Of a stretch of DNA of 64,000 bases, positions 54,701-58,285 are shown in pieces. Numbering within the stretch: the stretch's first letter is position 1; every line of letters starts with the position of its first letter. Source of the stretch: Brachypodius melanocephalos (taxonomy: Eukaryota > Chordata > Aves > Passeriformes > Pycnonotidae); contig VZSR01002741.1 of NCBI GenBank assembly GCA_013398615.1, positions 1,996,752-2,060,751 on the forward strand. Reading direction: 5' to 3'. A model generated the notes under the pieces. It saw only the letters and a program-made list of their open reading frames with translations. It made no database searches and was not told the origin of the DNA. The translations under genes were made by a program, and so were the position numbers.

Positions 54701-55963
54701 TTAAAACCCATCTTGTTCCACCCAGAGACACATTCCACTAGACCAGGTTGCTCCAAGCCCCATCCAACCTGACTTAAAACGATTCCAGGGATGGGGCAGC
54801 CACAGCTTTTTGGGTCCCCTTACCTTGTGTCTTGGAGAGGAACTTGCAGCCCATGCTCTGCCCTTTGCTCCTGCCAGAATGGGTGTAGTGAAGGCTCTTG
54901 TTGCCTCCTGGACACCCAGACCCATTCTGGGAAGAGCAGAGTGCTGTTCTGTGCTGTGGGTGATGTTGTCATTTTAGTCCCAGTGCTGCCTGATTGTCCT
55001 TGGCCATGTTAAGTGACAGATTTGGATGGTCACACTGCAATTTCTGTTCCTTCAGCCTTCCCTGCTGGCAGCTCTCTCCCTGCTGGCACAGCCCCAGCAC
55101 ATCCAGGGGTGGAAAGCCAAGGCCTTCAGCCTGCAGCCTTCCCTCAGCTGCAGCCACTTCAGTTGTCTCATGGCTCTGCCCTCTGACTGCAGCTTCTCAG
55201 AGCTCAGGGATCTTTGCAGCCCTCTGTGTGTCCCAGCTCAGGGAATTAAACCATTGAGGCTGCTTTGAACCCCTCAAGGAATTCATGGGGTTAGGAAGAG
55301 CCAGCAGTGTGTGCCCAGCCTCTGTCACCTGCTGGTGTGGCACAGGATACCTGAGCTGTGCCTGCCTTTGCTGCCTTCTCCCCTGCTCCCAGCCTGGCTA
55401 CTTTCTGTTTCCTTTTATGTTCTTGTACTTTTTTTTTTTTTCCTGCTCTGCCTCTGGTGTTGCTCCACTCTGGCTCTCCAAGGGGACCCCAGCCCCGGCA
55501 CGGCCAGGCCGGCGCAAGGCACAGGTGGGTTCCTCTCTTGGGCTTCATTGTCTTCTGCTTCACCTCGGTTCTGTGCTCTCACAGTAGCTGTCACCTGAGT
55601 GTTAAACACCCTGCCAGGCTTTTAACACCCTGCCCAGAGCCAGCAGAAGTCAGGGAATTTGTGTCCATCAGCCCCATGGGGTGGGAAGGAGGTTTGCAAT
55701 CCATGGGGAGTGCAGGGGGAGGCCAGCGCTGCCATCCCTCACTCTGGGCTGGCAAAGGGGCCTGGCCATGGCACAGCTGAGCTGATCATGGACTCTTGTT
55801 TCCTGTCCTGCAGGATGACTCAGGGGATAGTGAGATTGACCTGGATGAAGAGGAGGAGGAGGAGGAGGATCTGGAAGATGACAGCATGGAAATCTCCCCA
55901 GGCAAATCCAGTCTCCGAGCAAGGAAGCCAGAGCCACTGGAGCAAAGTGATAATGACTTCTGA
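507..55963 (+). CDS. CLUAP1: CLUAP1 (IFT38), complete 12-exon coding region
   Basis: Spliced CDS: 507-528, 1019-1130, 2347-2431, 6890-7069, 8172-8267, 17619-17702, 19264-19397, 20721-20862, 37227-37299, 46586-46690, 53713-53768, 55814-55963. It gives 412 residues with no internal stop, close to the roughly 413 of human CLUAP1, and residue-level similarity runs from MSFRDLR to SDNDF. Family knowledge: CLUAP1/IFT38 is a subunit of the peripheral IFT-B complex. Its N-terminal calponin-homology-like domain (about residues 1-130 here) contacts IFT80, and its coiled coil pairs with other IFT-B subunits, so it acts in cilium assembly and anterograde transport. Seen here: CH-like region in exons 1-4, a charged heptad-like coiled coil at about 165-310 (exons 6-9), and an acidic tail at about 311-380 with seven consecutive Glu. 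All introns are GT-AG. The start has G at -3 and no upstream ATG in the nearby CpG island. Convergent with NLRC3. Confidence 0.97.
529..1018 (+). other. CLUAP1 intron 1
   Basis: 490-base intron. The first 200 bases continue the CpG island; the rest is AT-rich. It ends in a pyrimidine tract and TTTTTCAG at 1011-1018. It contains a candidate RFX X-box at 918-931, listed separately. Confidence 0.9.
918..931 (+). promoter_or_regulatory. Candidate RFX X-box in intron 1
   Basis: TATCTCATGGTAAC matches the X-box consensus GTTNCCATGGNAAC well in its right half (ATGGTAAC exact) but poorly at the first two bases of the left half. RFX factors drive many ciliary genes through X-boxes, and the nematode orthologue dyf-3 is an RFX (DAF-19) target, so the site is plausible. 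One 14-mer match within the first 500 bases of a gene can also arise by chance. Confidence 0.35.
1019..1130 (+). CDS. CLUAP1: CLUAP1 exon 2
   Basis: Acceptor TTTTTCAG, then residues 8-44 of the CH-like domain (NFTEMMRALGYPR through NFMLVSEVLLWLVK), ending two bases into Arg45. Donor is GTTGGT, a poor match to GTRAGT. Splicing to exon 3 restores Arg-Tyr-Glu as in the human protein (LVKRYEP). Confidence 0.95.
1131..2346 (+). other. CLUAP1 intron 2
   Basis: 1216-base AT-rich intron with several T-runs. No repeat, RNA gene or second coding exon was recognised. Confidence 0.9.
2347..2431 (+). CDS. CLUAP1: CLUAP1 exon 3
   Basis: Acceptor GGCACAG, completing Arg45 and encoding residues 46-73 (YEPHSDIPGDVDTEQDR, then VFFIKAVAQFM). 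This is the conserved centre of the N-terminal domain. Donor GTGAGT. The exon ends on a codon boundary. Confidence 0.96.
2575..2722 (+). mobile_element. CR1 fragment (3' end)
   Basis: Plus orientation; GTGTCCAAGGTCAGGCTGGA core, CTGCCCATGGCAGG block and terminal CCCATGATTCTGTGG. Confidence 0.9.
4995..5165 (-). mobile_element. CR1 fragment, internally deleted
   Basis: Minus orientation. The 3' end GAATCACAGAAGATCCTGAG is followed, after an apparent deletion, by the block GGGGAGCCTGTTCAGTGCCC and CACCCTCTGGG. A different CR1 subfamily from most copies here. Confidence 0.75.
6890..7069 (+). CDS. CLUAP1: CLUAP1 exon 4
   Basis: 180 bases, exactly 60 codons (residues 74-133), starting ATKAHIKLNTKRLYQADGYA and ending KFKFDLGSK. 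It completes the CH-like domain. The first half is almost invariant in the family; the GGERADLPEEDST stretch is the variable loop. The acceptor is an AAG rather than CAG or TAG. Donor GTAAGC. It is more GC-rich than the flanking introns. Confidence 0.97.
7070..8171 (+). other. CLUAP1 intron 4
   Basis: 1.1-kb intron containing one short plus-strand CR1 tail (about 7593-7690) and small A/C-rich runs near 7527-7553 and 7748-7767. Nothing else was recognised. Confidence 0.9.
7593..7690 (+). mobile_element. CR1 fragment (3' tail)
   Basis: Plus orientation; GTCCCTGCCCATGGCAGG block and diverged ACATTCTGTGGTTCT end. Confidence 0.8.
8172..8267 (+). CDS. CLUAP1: CLUAP1 exon 5
   Basis: 96 bases, 32 codons (residues 134-165): VADLKAARQLASEITSKGA through EVELR. 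It links the CH-like domain to the coiled coil and is highly conserved. Acceptor TTCCCAG, donor GTAAGT. Both ends fall on codon boundaries. Confidence 0.97.
13501..13570 (+). mobile_element. CR1 fragment (short)
   Basis: AGTGGAAGGTGTCCCTGCCC followed by a TCTTCCAACCC tail; 3' octamers missing. Confidence 0.75.
14625..14780 (-). mobile_element. CR1 fragment
   Basis: Minus orientation, starting GAATCATGGAATGGTTGAGG and ending in the CCAGGGGCAGCCACAGC block. Confidence 0.92.
17055..17210 (-). mobile_element. CR1 fragment (older subfamily)
   Basis: Minus orientation; GGAATATCCTGGGTAGGAAG start and GAGCATTGTCCAAAGGCTCC block, characteristic of a subfamily with GAGTTGGAAGGGACCCA. Confidence 0.8.
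17619..17702 (+). CDS. CLUAP1: CLUAP1 exon 6
   Basis: 84 bases, 28 codons (residues 166-193): EARTESIARPLEINEAEKVM then KIAINSIL. This is the start of the long helical region. Acceptor TTTCATAG, donor GTAAGT. Phase 0 at both ends. Confidence 0.96.
17703..19263 (+). other. CLUAP1 intron 6
   Basis: 1.56-kb intron. A short minus-strand CR1 tail at about 18903-18960 is the only repeat recognised. Confidence 0.88.
18903..18960 (-). mobile_element. CR1 3' tail (short)
   Basis: GAATCATGGAATCACTAAGG followed by TTGGAAAGGACCT; about 60 bases only. Confidence 0.7.
19264..19397 (+). CDS. CLUAP1: CLUAP1 exon 7
   Basis: 134 bases, residues 194-237 plus two bases of Arg238. Encodes EEVQKTKDMLNNVALDEAS, then LEAKIEKRKLELERSQKRL and QTLQSVR. 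Heptad-spaced Leu and dense Lys/Glu/Arg are typical of the IFT38 coiled coil. Acceptor CTTCCAG, donor GTAAAG. The 78-residue open frame starting at 19165 only extends this exon into the intron. Confidence 0.97.
19567..19865 (-). mobile_element. CR1 fragment
   Basis: Minus orientation; TCACAGAATCCCAGACTGG through CAGTTTGAACCCATTGCTCC and CTTGTCCTATAAC. About 300 bases, with a small deletion of the GGCACCCTGTGCC block. Confidence 0.92.
19948..19964 (+). repeat. (TA)n microsatellite
   Basis: About eight TA units in intron 7, next to the CR1 copy ending at about 19865. Confidence 0.85.
20528..20683 (-). mobile_element. CR1 fragment next to the exon 8 acceptor
   Basis: Minus orientation; AGAATCACAGAGTGCCTTGG through CAGCCACAGCTTCTCTGGG. 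It ends about 37 bases upstream of CLUAP1 exon 8. Confidence 0.9.
20721..20862 (+). CDS. CLUAP1: CLUAP1 exon 8
   Basis: 142 bases completing Arg238 and encoding residues 239-285: PAFMDEYEKIEKQLEKQYST, then YLEKFRNLTYMEQLLDDQRR and TEQEMFE. Second block of the coiled coil. Acceptor CTCCCCAG, donor GTAGGG. Its branch-point region sits between a CR1 fragment and the exon. Confidence 0.97.
21633..22120 (-). mobile_element. CR1 fragment, longest copy in window
   Basis: Minus orientation; ACAGAATCACAGCATCCATG start, CCAGCCTGGACCACCCCTGG and GAGGCCATTCCCTTTTGTCC blocks, extending to AGGGGCCCACACAGCACTGG. About 490 bases. A 214-residue minus-strand open frame covers it but is interrupted relative to any reverse transcriptase end. 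Confidence 0.92.
23126..23470 (+). mobile_element. CR1 fragment
   Basis: Plus orientation; CCAGTGCCTAAAGGGGCTC through GGGAGGGTGGGCAGGCCCTG to CCATTCCATGATTCTAAT. Confidence 0.93.
25360..25640 (+). mobile_element. CR1 fragment
   Basis: Plus orientation; ACATGTAGTGATAGAATAAG, GAGAAGTTTAGGTTGGATAT and CCTGGATCCCTGGAAGTGTC blocks, ending TTCCATGGTTGATTCTGTGG. Confidence 0.92.
29873..29990 (-). mobile_element. CR1 fragment
   Basis: Minus orientation; CATCACAAAATGGTTTGGG to CCTCGAGCCTGGCCTTGAAA. Confidence 0.88.
30907..31133 (+). mobile_element. CR1 fragment
   Basis: Plus orientation, of the subfamily with GGAGGTTCAGGTTGGTATC, GTGGTGGGGTCACCATCC, GGATGTGGCACTTGAGGAC and the end TTCCAACCTTAATGATTCTG. 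Confidence 0.9.
31585..31613 (+). repeat. (ATC)n microsatellite
   Basis: About 9.7 perfect units of ATC in CLUAP1 intron 8. The runs of Ile or Asp in overlapping open frames are translations of this repeat. Confidence 0.95.
31641..31680 (+). repeat. 20-bp perfect tandem duplication
   Basis: GCTCACAGCTGAGCAATCCT occurs twice head-to-tail, 27 bases after the (ATC)n run. Confidence 0.95.
32551..32580 (+). repeat. A-rich tract
   Basis: A run of 15 A followed by GAAAGAAAAATAAG. It could be a retroposon tail, but no body or target-site duplication was recognised. Confidence 0.75.
33438..33497 (+). mobile_element. CR1 fragment (short)
   Basis: GTGGAACAGGTTGCCCAGG...CTTGGAGATTTTCAGCACC, matching the middle of the CR1 3' region. 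Confidence 0.7.
37227..37299 (+). CDS. CLUAP1: CLUAP1 exon 9
   Basis: 73 bases, residues 286-309 plus one base of Gly310: EAANMLRLIQNRLKEEEQHL then LKSG. End of the coiled coil. Acceptor CTTGCAG, donor GTAAGA. Confidence 0.96.
39541..39825 (-). mobile_element. CR1 fragment
   Basis: Minus orientation; CCAGACTGCTTTGGGTGGGA through GGAAGAATTTCTTCCCAAT to CTCCTTGTCCTGTCACCAC. Confidence 0.92.
40737..40826 (+). repeat. A/C-rich low-complexity tract
   Basis: About 90 bases of almost only A and C, including CAACAACAACAACAA. The Lys/Asn/Thr/Gln-rich open frames over it are artefacts. Confidence 0.9.
41493..41805 (-). mobile_element. CR1 fragment (young-looking)
   Basis: Minus orientation; AATCACAGGATCACAGAATG through GGCACCCTGTGCCAGGGCC. 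Over about 140 bases it is nearly identical in inverted orientation to the copy at 44857-45068. Confidence 0.93.
42598..42737 (+). mobile_element. CR1 fragment with internal duplication
   Basis: Plus orientation; contains two exact 20-bp copies of CTGGATGGACTTGGAGCAGC (42604-42623 and 42624-42643) and ends ATTCCATGATTCTATGATCT. Confidence 0.9.
44857..45068 (+). mobile_element. CR1 fragment
   Basis: Plus orientation; TTCCCTGGGAGGGTGGGCAG through GGACAGGGCTTGGAGCAGCC to CCATTCCATGAC. Confidence 0.93.
46586..46690 (+). CDS. CLUAP1: CLUAP1 exon 10
   Basis: 105 bases (35 codons, phase 1 at both ends): completes Gly310, encodes residues 311-344 and the first base of Gly345. The frame starts NDDSDIEIQEDEGSDSEGDL. 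This is the first part of the acidic tail, with serines in acidic context that resemble CK2 sites. The second half (QIARHRVGTEALLQ) diverges from mammals. Acceptor TTCACCAG, donor GTATGC. Skipping it would keep the reading frame. Confidence 0.95.
48877..49310 (-). mobile_element. CR1 fragment (about 430 bp)
   Basis: Minus orientation; TTATCATAGGATCCCAGACT through GGCACCCTGTGCCAGGGCC to CTCCACTCCTTCAGTCTACC. It shares its upstream segment with the copy at 56395-56793. Confidence 0.92.
49373..49414 (+). repeat. 20-bp repeat, 22-base spacing
   Basis: TTATTCTGTCTGGCAATAGA occurs at 49373-49392 and 49395-49414, separated by two bases, in intron 10. Confidence 0.85.
50702..50801. other. Assembly gap (100 N)
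   Basis: Exactly 100 Ns in CLUAP1 intron 10, the usual placeholder for a gap of unknown size. The X-filled open frames across it are meaningless. No coding residue is missing between exons 10 and 11. Confidence 0.99.
53046..53325 (-). mobile_element. CR1 fragment (diverged subfamily)
   Basis: Minus orientation; GGGGTTGGAAGGGACCTCTC, CTTGTTCCAGTGTTTGACTG and CATTGCCTCTTGTCCTGCC blocks. Confidence 0.85.
53353..53420 (-). mobile_element. CR1 3' tail (short)
   Basis: GATGGAATCATTAATGTTGG followed by CTCCAAGATCATTGAGTCTA. It lies immediately beyond the preceding CR1 copy, so the two may be nested or tandem insertions. Confidence 0.75.
53549..53712 (+). repeat. 41-bp tandem repeat, 4 copies, forming the exon 11 3' splice site
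   Basis: Four adjacent 41-bp units: 53549-53589, 53590-53630, 53631-53671 and 53672-53712. Each carries CCAGGTTTGATGG-like, then ATTCTCTTTGCTCCTG. Units 1-3 end in TGA; unit 4 ends in CAG, which is exactly the acceptor of CLUAP1 exon 11. Units 2 and 3 differ at a single base. Confidence 0.95.
53713..53768 (+). CDS. CLUAP1: CLUAP1 exon 11
   Basis: 56 bases completing Gly345 and encoding residues 346-363: RAGTRIVGSMQGGDMEED. The TRIVGSMQGGD core matches the family's KRIVGTMQGGD. The acceptor CTCCTGCAG is the end of the fourth copy of a 41-bp tandem repeat. Donor GTGAGT. The exon is very small and may depend on this unusual 3' splice site. Confidence 0.95.
53769..55813 (+). other. CLUAP1 intron 11
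   Basis: 2.05-kb, relatively GC-rich intron with one minus-strand CR1 tail (about 54670-54822) and a T-run at 55429-55441. No additional exon was recognised. Confidence 0.88.
54670..54822 (-). mobile_element. CR1 fragment
   Basis: Minus orientation; AATCCTAGAATGATTTGAGG through GGTTGCTCCAAGCCCCATCC to GGGGCAGCCACAGC. Confidence 0.88.
55814..55963 (+). CDS. CLUAP1: CLUAP1 exon 12 (terminal coding exon)
   Basis: 150 bases including TGA (55961-55963), residues 364-412: DDSGDSEIDLDE, a Glu run, LEDDSMEISPGKSSLRARK and PEPLEQSDNDF. The extreme C-terminus SDNDF is identical to the mammalian protein. Acceptor GTCCTGCAG. Six consecutive GAG codons (55850-55867) plus one GAA give seven Glu. Confidence 0.97.
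   Translation, partial: DDSGDSEIDLDEEEEEEEDLEDDSMEISPGKSSLRARKPEPLEQSDNDF
55847..55867 (+). repeat. Coding GAG trinucleotide run in CLUAP1 exon 12
   Basis: GAA followed by six GAG codons, giving seven Glu in the acidic tail. In-frame, so length changes would only alter the number of Glu. Confidence 0.95.
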
Positions 55964-56315
55964 CCCTTCAGTAGCAGGAGGCCTCTTGAAGCACAAACTT
56001 TGGAGAGGCTTGGAGCTAATACCCTGCTGTCTGAAAAGTGTGTGTCAGTGTGAATTCGGGAGTTGGTAAATAATGTTCATTAAACCTGAAAATTAAACTT
56101 GGATTGCCAGGTTTGTGAATCTCAAAGCATGAGCAGTTTATCCATAATGAGAATCACAGTAATGTGCACTTATTTCCATAATTGCACTAAACTGGCTCTT
56201 GTGCACTGCAGTGCCAGAAGTCTCACTCCAGTGAGCATCGTGTGCCTGATTTCCCTGCATTTTATTATGTCCAAATAGATTTCTTTGGCTTAATAAAACT
56301 GGATGAAAAGCTGCT
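55964..56315 (+). other. CLUAP1: CLUAP1 3' UTR (inferred)
   Basis: AT-rich sequence after the stop codon up to about 20 bases past the AATAAA at 56292-56297. Earlier ATTAAA signals at 56079-56084 and 56092-56097 could give a UTR of about 150 bases. The end is inferred from the signals only. Confidence 0.65.
56292..56297 (+). terminator. CLUAP1: AATAAA polyadenylation signal of CLUAP1
   Basis: Canonical AATAAA 329 bases after the stop, in a local T-rich context. ATTAAA variants at 56079 and 56092 are alternative proximal signals. Confidence 0.6.
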
Positions 56316-57110
56316 CTGGGAATGCATTTCAGTTGGTTTTAAATCTGGCTTAAATCTATTTATCCTAAACATATCCTTTACTTAATCAAGGGCTTGTCTG
56401 CACAAAAAGTAGCACCAAGTAGACTGAAGGAGTGGAGTTAAAAGTGGAGAAGTCTCCAGGAAAACCTCAAAGCCCCTTCCAGGGCCTAAAGGGGCTCCAG
56501 GAGAGCTGGAGAGGGACTGGGGACAAGGGGTGGAGAGAAAGGACACAGGAAATGGCTTCCCACTGCCAGAGGACAGGGATACATGGAATATTGGGGAGGA
56601 ATTGTTCCCTGGGAGGGTGGGCAGGCCCTGGCACAGGGTGCCCAGAGAAGCTGTGGCTGCCCCTGGATCCCTGGCAGTGTCCAAGGCCAGGCTGGACAGG
56701 GCTTGGAGGAATGTGTCCCTGCCCATGCCAGGGGGTGGGAATGGATGGGCTTTGAGATTCCTTCCAACCCAAACCATTCTGTGATGATCTGACCCCAAAG
56801 ACCAGGCCCAGTCTCCCAGTCTGGGCTGCAGTTTGAGTCACAGCTCTCTATTTCCTGTGCTGTAGGCCCAGATGGAAAAGTGACTCCATAGCTGGTGTGC
56901 ACAGAGCCAGAGCCTCTCTCTCCAGGCAGCACTGCCACCTAGCCTCCAGCACAGCCAGCAGGCTTTTGGCAAAGCCCCTGCTGGTGTTGCAGCTGCTTGT
57001 GCCAGGCAGCAGCAGCAGCAGCCCCCGTGCCAGTGAACTGTGCTTTAGCCCAGGGCAGTGGAGCACAGCCCGCCCCAAATGTTCTGCAGTGCAAGAGCAA
57101 AGCTGCAAAG
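56316..57110. other. CLUAP1-NLRC3 intergenic interval
   Basis: About 0.8 kb between the inferred ends of two convergent genes. A plus-strand CR1 copy (about 56395-56793) fills half. The rest includes a short GCA repeat at 57006-57022 and no gene. Confidence 0.6.
56395..56793 (+). mobile_element. CR1 fragment between CLUAP1 and NLRC3
   Basis: Plus orientation; GTAGACTGAAGGAGTGGAGT through GGCAGGCCCTGGCACAGGG to CCAAACCATTCTGTGATG. About 400 bases. It occupies half of the convergent intergenic gap. Confidence 0.93.
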
Positions 57111-57114
57111 GCAT

Positions 57115-58194
57115 CTTCTCATCCAGGAACGAATTTATTTCCAAATATTTACATCTCCAGAGCTCAGCTCAGCATTTCTGGGATCAGCCACCAGGTCCCA
57201 CTGGTGCCCTGAGTGTGGCAGCATGTCCTGGCTGGGCTGGGGACAGGGGCAGTGGCTTCAGGGCACTCCAAGGGTTCAGTTTGGCTGCTGGGTCACCTCC
57301 AAAAGTGGCACCTCTGGAGAGGCACCTCTGCCATGCACACAAAGGCACCACCTTTGTTCTCTTAGTCAAAAGGTGACCTGCTAGGGACAGACCCTGCAGC
57401 TGGGACATCAGGGAGACGTATCCCAAGGTCACAGAACACCAGTGACAACAGCAGGAGATCCAAGAGCTCCAGCCTGAAGCTGTGTGGCAGAACTTTGAGC
57501 TGAGGCAGTCCTGGTGCAGCACCATGATGTGCTGAAGACAGCCCACCCTCGGGCAGAGCAGATCCTCTTACATTCACCCTCCTACTCCTCCATTTTCCTG
57601 AGGACTCTAATTCCCAAGGTTTTTCTAGATGGTTCCACGCCTGTGCCTTGGGTTACCTCTCTCTTTGATAGAGAACAGCTCTACCAAACGCTTCAGGTGT
57701 GTCTGGCCAGCACCAACCTGTTACTGAGGGCACAGCAACAGCCAGGACCTGCTGGAAGTGCCCAGGACCACAGCACCACTCCCACCCGAGCAAGGCAGCA
57801 GCAAATCTCTCCTGTCCATCTGGGATTTCAAGGGACCCTGCGGGGCTGGGCTGTTTTTAGCCAGGGGTGACAAAGCACCAGGGAGATCACAGGAGGAGAT
57901 GCTGCCACCAGCAGATAAATCACCCACAAAATCAAGGTCTGGCATGTGGCATCTGCCCCTCCTCACTCATTTTTGCAGTTCCCCCATTCCTTGAAGCTCC
58001 CCCATGGCCTGGATGAGCACAGACATGGGCATACACCTCCCTCAGTTTTCAACACGAGTCTTGACCCTCGTGCACTCCTGATCCAACACCCTCAGTCCTC
58101 CTGGGCCGTGCCAGGAGCTGGGGAGCTTTCCTTGCCCCAGTTCTGATCCATGAGATGGGCACACAGGAGCTCCCTGCAGACCCCTGGGGCCCCC
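57115..58194 (-). other. NLRC3: NLRC3 3' UTR (inferred)
   Basis: From the NLRC3 stop down to just past the first AATAAA on the minus strand (TTTATT at 57134-57139 on the plus strand). No closer AATAAA or ATTAAA was found in this interval, so a 3' UTR of about 1.1 kb is inferred. Open frames here on either strand lack family similarity. Confidence 0.55.
57134..57139 (-). terminator. NLRC3: AATAAA polyadenylation signal of NLRC3 (candidate)
   Basis: Minus-strand AATAAA, 1056 bases downstream of the NLRC3 stop codon. It is the first canonical signal met on that strand. Confidence 0.5.
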
Positions 58195-58285
58195 TCACAC
58201 ATCCACGACGCAGTCGGGCGCGTTTGTCCGGATGGTGTCCGAGATCATCTTGGCTCCCGACTGCCCGATGCGATTCCCCTGCAGG
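58195..58285 (-). CDS. NLRC3: NLRC3 terminal exon
   Basis: Encodes LQGNRIGQSGAKMISDTI then RTNAPDCVVDV and TGA (58195-58197 on the plus strand). It is the last, capping repeat. The acceptor reads CCCCCAG on the minus strand. Confidence 0.95.
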
